From assembly GCA_002787815.1 (NCBI GenBank), contig PCUY01000065.1, forward strand, positions 1 to 34,819: a stretch of DNA of 34,819 bases, written 5' to 3'. Positions 1-7,667 of the stretch are shown piece by piece. Origin of the DNA: Bacteroidetes bacterium CG12_big_fil_rev_8_21_14_0_65_60_17. Its GTDB lineage: Bacteria; Bacteroidota; Rhodothermia; Rhodothermales; UBA10348. How positions within the stretch are numbered: position 1 is the first letter of the stretch; every line of letters begins with the position of its first letter. Both the position numbers and the translations under genes were made by a program. The notes beneath the pieces were generated by a model, which worked only from the letters and a program-made list of their open reading frames with translations, did not search any database and had not been told where the DNA came from.

Positions 1-863
1 GCAAGGTCGATGCCATCCTTCTCGGCGCGGTCGGTGGTCCGGCGTGGGACGACGCGCCGCGCGACAAGCGCCCGGAGAGTGGTTTGCTTGCCCTGCGCTC
101 AGCGCTTGGCCTGTTTTCCAATCTGCGGCCCATCCGCGTGCCCGCCCGCGGCATTGACTTTGTGATTGTGCGCGAGCTGACGGGCGGCATCTACTTCGGC
201 CAGCCCCGCGCCTACGAAAGCGGACGAGCCTACAATACCATGGTCTATGAGCGCGACGAAATCGTGCGTATTGCGGGTGTCGCCTTCCGCGAGGCCGCCC
301 GGCGGCAGGCCGACGGGCACCGCGGCCACGTGACGAGCGTCGACAAGGCCAACGTGCTCGAGGTATCGCGGCTCTGGCGCGAAGTCGTATCGGCCGAGCA
401 CACCGCCGCATTGGGCGCACCCGGCATTGCCCTCGCGCACATGTACGTGGACAACGCGGCCATGCAGATCGTGCTGCGTCCCCAGCAGTTCGACGTCATA
501 TTGACGGGCAACCTGTTCGGCGACATCCTGTCTGACGTCGGGGCCGCGCTCGCCGGCTCGCTGGGCGTGCTTCCGTCTGCCAGTCTGGGTGCTCCGGGGT
601 CGGTACCCGTCTTTGAACCCGTGCACGGAAGCGCTCCCGACGTGACGGGTACCGGCACGGCCAATCCCATGGGCGCCATCCTGAGTGGCGCCATGCTGCT
701 CAGACACGGCGGCCTCCCGGGTGCGGCCGAGCGCCTGGAGTCGGCCGTCGACGCCGTTCTTGAGCACGGCCCGAAGACCCCGGATCTCGGAGGCAGCGCC
801 CACACGGGTGACGTCACCGACGCCATTCTGAACCACATGAAAGCGACAGCACCAGTTTCATGA
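1..863 (+). CDS. leuB: 3-isopropylmalate dehydrogenase, 5' truncated by window
   Basis: LeuB oxidises and decarboxylates 3-isopropylmalate with NAD+, the third step specific to leucine synthesis. The reading frame is already open at base 3 (residues [13 protein letters not shown]), so the N-terminal ~70 residues lie outside the window. Visible family motifs are [33 protein letters not shown] with the catalytic Lys and Asp region, [20 protein letters not shown] (metal-binding Asp residues), and EPVHGSAPD followed by TANP near the NAD site. The sequence after EPVHGSAPD reads VTGTGTANP where most homologues have IAGKGIANP, a mild divergence. The stop codon overlaps the leuA start by 4 bp (ATGA). 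Closely related tartrate or isocitrate dehydrogenases are excluded by the leu neighbours. Confidence 0.97.
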   Translation, partial: KVDAILLGAVGGPAWDDAPRDKRPESGLLALRSALGLFSNLRPIRVPARGIDFVIVRELTGGIYFGQPRAYESGRAYNTMVYERDEIVRIAGVAFREAARRQADGHRGHVTSVDKANVLEVSRLWREVVSAEHTAALGAPGIALAHMYVDNAAMQIVLRPQQFDVILTGNLFGDILSDVGAALAGSLGVLPSASLGAPGSVPVFEPVHGSAPDVTGTGTANPMGAILSGAMLLRHGGLPGAAERLESAVDAVLEHGPKTPDLGGSAHTGDVTDAILNHMKATAPVS

Positions 864-2482
864 AAAACCATTCCATGATCGATTATATCACTGTTTTTGA
901 CACCACCCTCCGCGATGGCGAGCAGTCGCCGGGCGCGGCCATGACCATTCCTGAGAAGGTCCGGATTGCCCACATGCTGGCGCAACTCGGCGTGGACGTG
1001 ATCGAGGCCGGCTTTCCCGTATCGTCTCCCGGCCAGTTCGATGCCGTGCGCCGGATTGCACTGGAAGTTGAAGGCCCCGTGATCTGCGCCCTGGCCCGCG
1101 CCGGAGAGAAAGACATCACGTCGGCAGCCGAGGCCCTCGATGGGGCCGCGAAGAGCCGGATCCACACGTTCATTGCCACGAGCGACATTCATCTGTTGAG
1201 TAAATTCGCCGATGCGCGGTACGGGAGCACGCTGTCGCACAAGCGGAGCACGATCATGGACATGGCCGTTCGGGCTGTCGAACAGGCGCGCACGTTCACC
1301 GACGACGTGGAGTTCAGCGCGGAAGATGCCGGGCGTACGGACCGGGGGTACCTGGCGGAAGTTGTCCAAGCGGTCGTCGAAGCCGGCGCGACGACCATCA
1401 ACATCCCCGACACGACCGGTTATTGCATACCGGACGAGTACGCGGATCTGATTGGCAGCGTGGTTTCCATCGTCCCACCGCAGGTCGTCGTATCTACCCA
1501 TTGCCATGACGATCTCGGGCTGGCGGTGGCCAACTCCCTGAGCGGCGTGCAGGCTGGGGCGCGGCAGGTCGAATGCACCATCAACGGTATTGGAGAGCGG
1601 GCGGGGAATGCGGCGCTGGAGGAAATTGCCATGGCGCTCACGGTGCGCGGCGATCATTTTGGCGTGCGCACGGGTATTGAGTCAAAGCATCTGACGGCGA
1701 CGAGCCGGCTCGTGTCGACGTCCTCCGGGTTTGTCGTACAGCCGAACAAGGCCATCGTCGGGCGGAATGCGTTCTCGCATGAAGCGGGCATCCACCAGGA
1801 CGGCGTGCTCAAGAACCGGGACACCTACGAAATCATGCGCGCCGAGGACGTGGGGCAGGAGTCGGAGGCCATCCGGCTCGGTCGACACTCCGGGCGGCAC
1901 GGCCTGTTTGACCGCCTGCAGCGGATTGGCGTCCGCGTGGAGCCGGATCAGCGGGACGTCGTATACAGCGCTTTCGTGGAGCTTGCCGACCGCAAGAAGG
2001 AAATCAACGACATCGACCTTTTCAACCTTGTAAACGAACACACAACACGTATGAGCACCGCTCATTATGCACTCGAATTCGTATCGGTCGCCGTCGGCAC
2101 CGATCGCCAGCCGGAGGCCACGGTCCGCATCCGCCACATCAAACAGGACATTTTGGAGGAGTACACGGCAACGGGCGATGGCCCGATCGATGCGCTCTAC
2201 CGCGCCATTGATCATGCGGTGAGCGAGGCCCACGACCTCGTGTCCTACAACATCCGCTCCATTTCCGAAGGAGCCGACGCGTTCGGCGAGGTATCCGTAC
2301 TTATCGGGTTCGGCGGACCCATGTTTGCGGGCAAGGCCTCGTCCACGGACGTGGTCCTGGCATCGGCCGATGCCTACCTGAACGCGCTCAACAGCCTGGC
2401 TGCCCACCGGGCCGACGAGGAGAGCGTCCGCTTCGTGAACAATGGCATCATGCAGGCCTTCGAGGGCGGAGTTGAATTGTGA
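860..2482 (+). CDS. leuA: 2-isopropylmalate synthase
   Basis: LeuA condenses acetyl-CoA with 2-oxoisovalerate, the committed step of leucine synthesis. The 540-residue protein starts with the HMGL-like TIM-barrel signature [12 protein letters not shown] (residues 14-25). It carries the metal-binding [15 protein letters not shown], the [14 protein letters not shown] signature and [11 protein letters not shown]. Residues after about 400 form the LeuA dimer/allosteric domain where leucine normally binds for feedback inhibition. Length matches the long bacterial type rather than homocitrate or citramalate synthases. The ATG at 860 overlaps the leuB stop (ATGA); an in-frame ATG at 875 is a possible alternative. 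It is the second gene of a leuB-A-C-D operon with no intergenic gaps. Confidence 0.97.
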   Translation: MKNHSMIDYITVFDTTLRDGEQSPGAAMTIPEKVRIAHMLAQLGVDVIEAGFPVSSPGQFDAVRRIALEVEGPVICALARAGEKDITSAAEALDGAAKSRIHTFIATSDIHLLSKFADARYGSTLSHKRSTIMDMAVRAVEQARTFTDDVEFSAEDAGRTDRGYLAEVVQAVVEAGATTINIPDTTGYCIPDEYADLIGSVVSIVPPQVVVSTHCHDDLGLAVANSLSGVQAGARQVECTINGIGERAGNAALEEIAMALTVRGDHFGVRTGIESKHLTATSRLVSTSSGFVVQPNKAIVGRNAFSHEAGIHQDGVLKNRDTYEIMRAEDVGQESEAIRLGRHSGRHGLFDRLQRIGVRVEPDQRDVVYSAFVELADRKKEINDIDLFNLVNEHTTRMSTAHYALEFVSVAVGTDRQPEATVRIRHIKQDILEEYTATGDGPIDALYRAIDHAVSEAHDLVSYNIRSISEGADAFGEVSVLIGFGGPMFAGKASSTDVVLASADAYLNALNSLAAHRADEESVRFVNNGIMQAFEGGVEL

Positions 2483-3813
2483 CGCTTACGGAAACCATTC
2501 TGGCGGCCCACGCCTGCCGCGACCGTGTATCCCCGGGCGACAACATCTGGATTGATGTCGATACGCTCATGACGCACGACGTCTGCGGGCCGCCGACCAT
2601 TGGCATTTTCAAGCGCGAATTCGGGGACGATGCCCGCGTGTGGGATCCGGACCGCCTGGTCATATTGCCGGACCACTACATTTTCACGGAAGACCCACAC
2701 GCCCGGCGAAATATCGAAGAGATCCGCGCCTTCGCCTCCGAGCACAACCTGCGCCACTACTACGACGTGGGCACGAGCCGCTACAAGGGCGTATGCCACG
2801 TGGCACTCGCCGAGGAGGGGTTCAACCTGCCGGGTACGACGCTATTCGGAACCGACAGCCACACCTGCACGAGTGGCGCATTCGGACTCTTTTCGACGGG
2901 CGTCGGCAATACCGATGCAGCCTTCATCATGGGCACCGGCAAAATCTGGGTCCGCGTTCCGGAGACCATGCGCTTTGTCTTCGAAGGAGAGCTCCCCCCG
3001 TGGCTCATGGCGAAAGATCTGATTCTCGCCGTGATTGGCGAGATCGGGCTCGATGGCGGCACCTACCGCGCCCTTGAGTTCGACGGCCAGGCGGTGTTCG
3101 ATCTCTCCATGGAAGAGCGCATGACGCTCACGAACATGGCCATCGAGGCGGGCGGCAAGAACGGCATTATCGCGGCCGACGAAAAAACGGAAGCCTTCGT
3201 GCGCGCCCGCACCGACAGATCCTACTCGGTCGTGCGCCCCGAGGGCACGCCCCGCTACGCGTACGAAAAAGTCTACGACGTCTCGCAGATGGAGCCGGTC
3301 GTCGCCAAGCCCCACCGCCCCGACAACCGCGCCACGGTCAGCGAGGTCGAAGGCACACGCCTCGACCGCGCCTACATTGGTAGCTGCACGGGCGGCAAGT
3401 TCGAGGACTTCGTCGCCGCCGCCCGCATACTCGATGGCCGCCGCGTTGAGATCGACACCTACGTCGTCCCCGCATCGACCGAAGTCTCCCGCCGCCTCCG
3501 CGAGGAGGGGCTTCCTTCGGGAGATGCGACGCAGAACGCCGGTTCGGTCGGCCGCGGCGGCAAATCGCTCTGGCAGATTTTCCTGGATGCCGGATGCAAA
3601 ATGGGCCACGCCTCCTGCGGCGCCTGCCTCGGAGGTCCGGTCGATACCTTTGGCCGCACGCACGGCACGGAGGTCGTCATTTCCACTACGAACCGCAACT
3701 TTCCCGGCCGCATGGGCTCCAAACAATCCGCCGTCTACCTCGCTTCACCCCTCACAGTCGCCGCCTCTGCCCTCGCCGGCGTCATCACTGATCCCCGGGG
3801 GGTGCTCGTATGA
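2479..3813 (+). CDS. leuC: 3-isopropylmalate dehydratase large subunit
   Basis: LeuC is the [4Fe-4S] aconitase-type subunit that, with LeuD, isomerises 2- to 3-isopropylmalate. It is 444 residues, in the range of the shorter LeuC/HacA-like class. Cluster ligands can be seen in YIGSCTGGKFEDF and in HASCGACLGGP near the C-terminus; other aconitase features are GTDSHTCTSGAFG and NRNFPGRMGS. The start is a GTG at 2479 whose GTGA overlaps the leuA stop, the same coupling style as the other junctions. The tail overlaps leuD by 4 bp. Homoaconitase is a structural alternative, but the leu context settles the assignment. Confidence 0.96.
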   Translation: MTLTETILAAHACRDRVSPGDNIWIDVDTLMTHDVCGPPTIGIFKREFGDDARVWDPDRLVILPDHYIFTEDPHARRNIEEIRAFASEHNLRHYYDVGTSRYKGVCHVALAEEGFNLPGTTLFGTDSHTCTSGAFGLFSTGVGNTDAAFIMGTGKIWVRVPETMRFVFEGELPPWLMAKDLILAVIGEIGLDGGTYRALEFDGQAVFDLSMEERMTLTNMAIEAGGKNGIIAADEKTEAFVRARTDRSYSVVRPEGTPRYAYEKVYDVSQMEPVVAKPHRPDNRATVSEVEGTRLDRAYIGSCTGGKFEDFVAAARILDGRRVEIDTYVVPASTEVSRRLREEGLPSGDATQNAGSVGRGGKSLWQIFLDAGCKMGHASCGACLGGPVDTFGRTHGTEVVISTTNRNFPGRMGSKQSAVYLASPLTVAASALAGVITDPRGVLV

Positions 3814-4382
3814 AGGACACCATCAAAGGCCGCGCCTACGTCCTCGGCGACGCCGTCGATACGGACCAGATTATCCCCGCCGCTCACCTGGTCTACAGCA
3901 TGAGTGACCCCGAAGAGCGGCGCATGTACGGCCGGTATGCCCTCAGTGCTGTCCCCACGGCCGAGGCCGGCCTCCCCTCCGGCAACATCCCCTTCGTCGG
4001 CGAGGACGAATACGAGAGCGACTACCAGATTGTGGTTGCAGGCAGCAACTTCGGCTGCGGCTCCTCGCGCGAGCACGCTCCGTTTGCCCTCCAGGTGGCG
4101 GGCGTTGAAGCCGTCATTGCCGTCTCCTACGCCCGCATTTTCTACCGGAACGCGGTAGATGGCGGCTTCGTCGTGCCGTTTGAAGGCGTCGAGCGCCTCG
4201 CCGACATCGTTGAAACCGGAGATGAACTCGAAATCGATGTCCCCGCCGGAACGGTCCACGCCCGGCGCCTCGGCGAAACCTTCCTGCTCCGCCCCCTCGG
4301 CGAAGTCGCAGCGATTCTCCGCGCCGGCAATGTCTTTGAATACGCCCGCCAGACCGGCATGATCGAAACCCGCCCCGGTTAA
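3810..4382 (+). CDS. leuD: 3-isopropylmalate dehydratase small subunit
   Basis: LeuD is the swivelling small subunit that completes the isopropylmalate isomerase active site. The 190-residue protein has the family opening GRAYVLGDAVDTDQIIPAAH and the signature GSNFGCGSSREHAPFAL with the conserved Ser-Ser-Arg. ATGA overlap with leuC ensures coupled, roughly stoichiometric translation of the two subunits. It is the last gene of the operon: its stop codon is embedded in a perfect AT-rich inverted repeat, and the next DNA is insertion-sequence debris. Confidence 0.97.
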   Translation: MKDTIKGRAYVLGDAVDTDQIIPAAHLVYSMSDPEERRMYGRYALSAVPTAEAGLPSGNIPFVGEDEYESDYQIVVAGSNFGCGSSREHAPFALQVAGVEAVIAVSYARIFYRNAVDGGFVVPFEGVERLADIVETGDELEIDVPAGTVHARRLGETFLLRPLGEVAAILRAGNVFEYARQTGMIETRPG

Positions 4383-4405
4383 ATGTAACATTCATTGTTA
4401 CATTT
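4381..4405. repeat. Perfect inverted repeat at the end of leuD
   Basis: Two perfect 10-bp arms, AAATGTAACA (4381-4390) and TGTTACATTT (4396-4405), flank a 5-base loop TTCAT. The left arm begins inside the leuD stop codon. The following bases are GTTTTGAG. The stem is A+T-rich and lacks a good U tract, so it is either a weak terminator or mRNA 3'-end stabiliser for the leu operon, or a protein-binding palindrome. No adjacent gene suggests a regulator. Confidence 0.6.
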
Positions 4406-4475
4406 GTTTTGAGTGCTGTGCTGTAGTGGCCTGGCTGGGTCGTCTTCTGCCAGGATTACCCGGTATCCCCGACAG

Positions 4476-4616
4476 CTATTGTTTCGAGTGGAGGGCGTCA
4501 TCCAGCTCTCGCAGTCGGTACGGTCGTCCTTTGATATTGATGAGGGTAGCGTGGTGGTCGGCGATCGTAGATCGCCTAAGCCGATCGAGGATCGCCCTTG
4601 CCAGCAGGGTTCTACC
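4476..4616 (-). pseudogene. IstB-like ATPase C-terminal fragment (IS21-type)
   Basis: The minus strand, in a frame different from the adjoining IS110-type fragment, reads LLARAILDRLRRS then LINIKGRPYRLREL and a stop at 4478-4476. This matches the C-terminal end of IstB/IS21 helper ATPases, which end in an ILDRL...INIKGxSYRLRE pattern. Only about 45 codons survive, with no Walker motifs and no istA. It is a dead remnant joined directly to the transposase relic upstream, so the two were brought together by deletion or nested insertion. Identification is by pattern and moderately sure. Confidence 0.6.
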
Positions 4617-4893
4617 CCTCTTCGATGGGCAGCAGCCACTAGCGTCCGCTCAAACCCTCCCGCCGGTTCACAGGCGACAAGAAGATCAATGAGCTGCTCG
4701 TTATCCGCCAGCTCAGTCAGCACACCCGAATGTGACATGATGGCTGGCGTCGTACTCTCGACGCGCCGACAGGAATCGGTGAGCCGGACTCAGCAATCGA
4801 GGTAATGCTTGCTGACATCGACCGAGAGGACAAGTTGGCCCGAGGCATTGACGGCGGCTTCTGACGTAGTGTTAACAGGTCCTGGATTGGCCT
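4617..4893 (-). pseudogene. IS110-family transposase N-terminal fragment, decayed
   Basis: Read on the minus strand, this stretch encodes NASGQLVLSVDVSKHYLDC, an in-frame stop, then LVACEPAGGFERTLVAAA. These are the first two parts of the DEDD catalytic domain of IS110/IS1111 transposases: the D of the DVSK motif and the E of the (E/C)xxGGFER motif. The in-frame TGA and the loss of everything after about residue 90 show it is dead. No start codon is evident; the frame remains open upstream through KANPGPVNTTSEAAV. The bases encoding PVNTTS (4863-4879) recur exactly at 34443-34459. No IS110 ends can be placed with confidence. Confidence 0.7.
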
Positions 4894-4962
4894 TAAATGG
4901 TGGCGAAATCCTCACCGCAAATCACCCGGCCGCTATACGATCTGTTCATGGAAGCCTGTCGT

Positions 4963-5346
4963 TCAGGCAGCTTGAATAGAATCAAGCAGTTCGACCGGGT
5001 GTCGGGAGGCCACATTGAGCAGGCGTTCAGCTGGACCTTGTGGATCCCTACGGCCTTGCTCCCAATTCTGAAGCGTTCGTACACTCACGCCAAGCAGCTC
5101 CGCAAATCCTTCCTGTGTTTGGCGCAGAGCCTCACGAATGACTTTGGCATCGTTCTTCTTGCCCTTTGATGAGCGCAGTTTGTCAGCGGCCAGATCAAGC
5201 GTCCATACCACTTTGTCGTTCTCCCGGATCTCGACCAGGATCTTGCCTTTGTAGACATAGACGCACTCAGCGGCCTTTCCGCCTTTTCGAATGGCGCCGG
5301 CCTCTTCAACACTCTTGAGCAGGTCGTTGAACAATTCGTCTTTCAT
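4963..5346 (-). CDS. HigA-type antitoxin, XRE helix-turn-helix
   Basis: This 127-residue protein is the second gene of a toxin-antitoxin pair. The N-terminal half contains VYVYKGKILVEIRENDKVVW, probably the toxin-neutralising part. The C-terminal half is a helix-turn-helix: FAELLGVSVRTLQNWEQGRR (about residues 81-100), typical of HigA/MqsA-like XRE antitoxins. The ATG at 5346 overlaps the toxin stop by 4 bp, so both proteins are made from one transcript. As in higBA loci, the toxin comes first and the antitoxin should repress the promoter at the palindrome 5698-5714. Function is inferred from family pattern and arrangement. Confidence 0.9.
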   Translation of the reverse strand: MKDELFNDLLKSVEEAGAIRKGGKAAECVYVYKGKILVEIRENDKVVWTLDLAADKLRSSKGKKNDAKVIREALRQTQEGFAELLGVSVRTLQNWEQGRRDPQGPAERLLNVASRHPVELLDSIQAA

Positions 5347-5660
5347 AACAGGTGCCTCTTGATGTATTCGCGGAGCGTGTTGAGCTGTTCAGTCGTCAAG
5401 TTGTCTTGTTCGCCTTTCCTGAAGCCAAGCAGGAGGTAGCAACGCTGCTCGGAAGGGGAATAGAAGTAGATGATTCGGTATCCACCTCTCTTGCCTGAGC
5501 CGCGGGCGGCCCACCGAAGTTTTCGTGCCCCGCCAGAACCACGCATTATTGGAGCGAGGGCTGGATTATCAACCAAGTCGGACTGCAGAGCGCGAAGGCC
5601 ATCTTCTCCGAGTTCGCCCTTGAAGAACTGCCGAAAGATGGATGTCTCTACAAACTCCAA
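5343..5660 (-). CDS. RelE/HigB-type toxin
   Basis: This 105-residue basic protein has the RelE-superfamily core: LRWAARGSGKRGGYRIIYFY, then CYLLLGFRKGEQDNLTTEQL, typical of HigB2-like ribosome-dependent mRNA interferases. It would cleave translated mRNA when not bound by the antitoxin encoded immediately downstream. The start is a TTG at 5660, followed by residues EFVETSIFRQFF; no in-frame ATG lies nearby, so the exact start is uncertain. A 17-bp palindrome and a sigma70-like promoter sit 30-55 bp upstream. All framework residues appear intact, so the module looks live. Confidence 0.88.
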   Translation of the reverse strand: MEFVETSIFRQFFKGELGEDGLRALQSDLVDNPALAPIMRGSGGARKLRWAARGSGKRGGYRIIYFYSPSEQRCYLLLGFRKGEQDNLTTEQLNTLREYIKRHLL

Positions 5661-5687
5661 CGTGGTGCTCAGGCTGGATTGAATGGA

Positions 5688-5716
5688 TCAATAAAGGGTA
5701 CGCCAATGGCGTACAA
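5688..5716 (-). promoter_or_regulatory. HigBA promoter with palindromic operator
   Basis: A perfect palindrome, arms GTACGCC (5698-5704) and GGCGTAC (5708-5714) around AAT, lies 38 bp before the toxin start. On the minus strand it sits inside a promoter-like arrangement: TTGTAC (5716-5711), a 17-bp spacer and TATTGA (5693-5688). Antitoxin binding to the palindrome would cover the spacer and block RNA polymerase, the usual conditional-cooperativity design of type II modules. Sequence is seen; binding is inferred. Confidence 0.65.
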
Positions 5717-5787
5717 TTGTTCCGATCCTGAATACAGATCGGGATAACACACTTATGGCCACCATAGTCAAAAGCTGTAGTATTTTG

Positions 5788-5807
5788 GGCGGGCGATCTC
5801 GCCCGCC
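5788..5807. repeat. GC-rich hairpin between the TA module and lipoprotein gene
   Basis: Perfect 9-bp arms GGCGGGCGA (5788-5796) and TCGCCCGCC (5799-5807) separated by TC. There is a run of T on the 5' side only (TATTTT, 5781-5786), so in neither direction does a U tract follow the stem; a standard intrinsic terminator is unlikely. Role unknown. Confidence 0.5.
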
Positions 5808-5934
5808 AGTCTCGTGATGATTCTGCCACTCATGCCTGCTCCAACTGCGAGAGTGTTCTGCGTTCGGTTGCATTCAAGGTGGACATCCGACCACTATCCT
5901 GATCGTGAGGGCAGGGATTGGCGTATATTGCTCC

Positions 5935-7194
5935 ATGACGACCCAAGGAATCCTCCTGTCTGTCGCTCTCTCGGGCGTGCTGCTCGCCGCGTGTGCGGAG
6001 AATGGATTGCCCACTACGGACGCTGTTGTTCGTAGTGACAGTGCCGGCGTATCTATCGTATTCAACAATACGGTGCAGTTGACCAGTGCGTGCCAAATTG
6101 GCGACGAGCCGACGCTTTCCATCGGAGTTGCCGATGGCGAAGAGCCGTATATGTTTTACAGGATCTTCGGTGCGGTGACGCTCGGCGATGGTCGGATTGC
6201 GATTGCCAATCAGGGAAGCCAGGAGGTGCGGCTGTTCGATTCAGACGGGACGTATAGGGGATCCATGGGGCGCAAGGGTGAGGGACCTGGCGAGTTCAAT
6301 CGCATGTTCCACCTGTGGCGCGTGCGCGGAAATGAACTATGGGTTGGCGACACCATGCCTTGGAGTTATGAGGTTTTCGATACGGATGGGAATTTCCTGA
6401 GACAGGTCACTCCGACTCCCCGCTACGACCTGACGCCACAGCGATTCGGTGTGCTTACCGACGGCCGCTCCATTCACGCTGTAACGCAGGGCGAGCTACG
6501 GGACTTCAACCGTGTCATGCTCGCCTTCATGCTTCATGATAGCGACGGTGCGCTTGTTGACACGCTGTTTACAATTCCTGACGGGCGTTGGGGGTCGGTA
6601 GATACGGACGACTTTTCAATCACGGTCTATCCAGTCTTTGGAACGTTTACGGAATTTGACGTCCGGAAAAATCGGATAGTCATCGGTGCGGGCGGAAAGC
6701 CGGAAATATCGGTGCGAAACGCAGACCGGGATTTTGACGCTGAGCTCGTTATCCGGTGGACAACCCCGGACCGCTCCATCAGCCAGGCGGATATCGACGA
6801 GCAATACGCTGAGGTTCGTACGAGATATGCGGATCAATCAGACGGTATGAACAGGCAGCTTCTCGCTGCTATGACGCACCCTGGGAGGCCTGTGGCCGAC
6901 AGAAAACCCGCGTTTACGGCCGTGAAGCTGGGCGTCGACGAATCGATATGGGTAGAACAGTTTGAGGCGGAAGGGGAAACGGATGGATCAAACTGGATGC
7001 GCTTTGGACCGGACGGCGTCTTCACGTGCCACCTGTCGCTGCCCAGGGATCTGACCGTGTACGAATTCGGCAGCGACTACGTGCTTGGGAAATTGGTCGA
7101 CGAGAGCGGCACGGAGCGGATTGTGGTGTACGCGTTTCAGACTGCTTCGGTTGTTTCCGCGAATAATTCCGGAGCTGAGTTGCGGCGAAAGTGA
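5935..7194 (+). CDS. Lipoprotein with 6-bladed beta-propeller
   Basis: The protein begins with a lipoprotein signal: hydrophobic stretch ILLSVALSGVLLAAC, the Cys of LAAC being the lipidation site. I therefore start at ATG 5935 rather than the GTG at 5905. The mature part has the 6-bladed propeller pattern seen in many Bacteroidota and Gemmatimonadota lipoproteins: GRIAIANQGSQEVRLFDSDG, then GRKGEGPGEF, then LWVGDTMPWSYEVFDTDG. These mark consecutive blades, and further blades reach residue ~400. Such proteins are envelope-anchored and mostly of unknown ligand. It is a single gene between the TA module and relics. A TATATTG box lies only 4 bases before the ATG. Confidence 0.88.
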   Translation: MTTQGILLSVALSGVLLAACAENGLPTTDAVVRSDSAGVSIVFNNTVQLTSACQIGDEPTLSIGVADGEEPYMFYRIFGAVTLGDGRIAIANQGSQEVRLFDSDGTYRGSMGRKGEGPGEFNRMFHLWRVRGNELWVGDTMPWSYEVFDTDGNFLRQVTPTPRYDLTPQRFGVLTDGRSIHAVTQGELRDFNRVMLAFMLHDSDGALVDTLFTIPDGRWGSVDTDDFSITVYPVFGTFTEFDVRKNRIVIGAGGKPEISVRNADRDFDAELVIRWTTPDRSISQADIDEQYAEVRTRYADQSDGMNRQLLAAMTHPGRPVADRKPAFTAVKLGVDESIWVEQFEAEGETDGSNWMRFGPDGVFTCHLSLPRDLTVYEFGSDYVLGKLVDESGTERIVVYAFQTASVVSANNSGAELRRK

Positions 7195-7345
7195 ACCGGT
7201 TCCTGTATGAGGAGGTGGGCCGGGACTTGGGGTGGACGGATAAGCTGGAACAGTCCATGGACAGCTTACGTCGAGGGCTCCATTGCCGGCTATTACGAGT
7301 TGGAACGCCAGCCTTCAAGAGGGTGACGCCCGTCTGATTCCGGAA
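7191..7345 (+). pseudogene. GNAT acetyltransferase remnant, frameshifted
   Basis: Directly after the lipoprotein gene one frame reads NRFLYEEVGRDLGWTDKLEQ (7194-7253). The next frame reads WTAYVEGSIAGYYELERQP (from 7258). Together these match the start and first strands of a GNAT N-acetyltransferase of the VGxxWxWxDRL...YVEGxxAGYxELE type, but about 20 intervening residues and everything C-terminal, including the acetyl-CoA loop, are missing. It is a dead fragment. Its residual GTG-start ORF (7191-7337, 48 codons) overlaps the upstream stop. Confidence 0.6.
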
Positions 7346-7444
7346 ACCACGGTAGTGACATAACGTTACGACGCTGAATCTACGTCGTTTTCGATGAGGA
7401 CGCTGAGGGCGTGATGGATATCAACATGCGCAAGGCGGGTGGTC

Positions 7445-7667
7445 AATTATAGGATCCTCTTCAAGCGTAGCGCTCCGAAAACGCATTAATGAGCGAATCC
7501 AGGGACTTGCCACCGATCCAAGGCCCCAGGATTGCGAGAAGCTGTCCGGCCGTCCCTGCTACCGAATCAGGCAGGACGATTATCGAATCGTTTACGAGAT
7601 CAAGGACGATGTGCTGCTCATTCATATCATGAAGGTTGGCCACAGGAAAGACATCAATCGAAAATGA
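7445..7667 (+). pseudogene. RelE/ParE toxin remnant
   Basis: Two frames together spell a RelE toxin: NYRILFKRSAPK (7445-7480), then, after a frameshift and loss of roughly 20 residues, NERIQGLATDPRP (7488 onward), YRIRQDDYRIVYEIKDDVL and HIMKVGHRKDINRK to the stop at 7665-7667. The C-terminal strands and the GHRKDI(Y/N)R end are classical for this family. No antitoxin is recognisable upstream; the bases before it encode only a short open stretch (VVFDEDAEGVMDINMRKAGG) that I cannot assign. The relic's last codon and stop form the ATGA used by the next gene. Confidence 0.75.

Larger units (their letters stand above)
4383..4962. other. Intergenic accessory stretch
   Basis: Besides the inverted repeat and the two transposase remnants described separately, nothing coding is recognisable here. 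4406-4475 and 4894-4962 show no motif I can name. Confidence 0.6.

Noticed and set aside
245-1657. 470-residue minus-strand ORF
   Set aside because: Antisense shadow of leuB and leuA, whose motifs are intact on the plus strand.
5788-5807. GC-rich hairpin as an intrinsic terminator
   Set aside because: The T run is on the 5' side only; reading either strand, no U tract follows the stem.
7381-7451. Short ORF before the relE relic (VVFDEDAEGVMDINMRKAGG) as its antitoxin
   Set aside because: Right position, but no match to RelB, Phd or other antitoxin patterns and no start codon with a ribosome-binding site.
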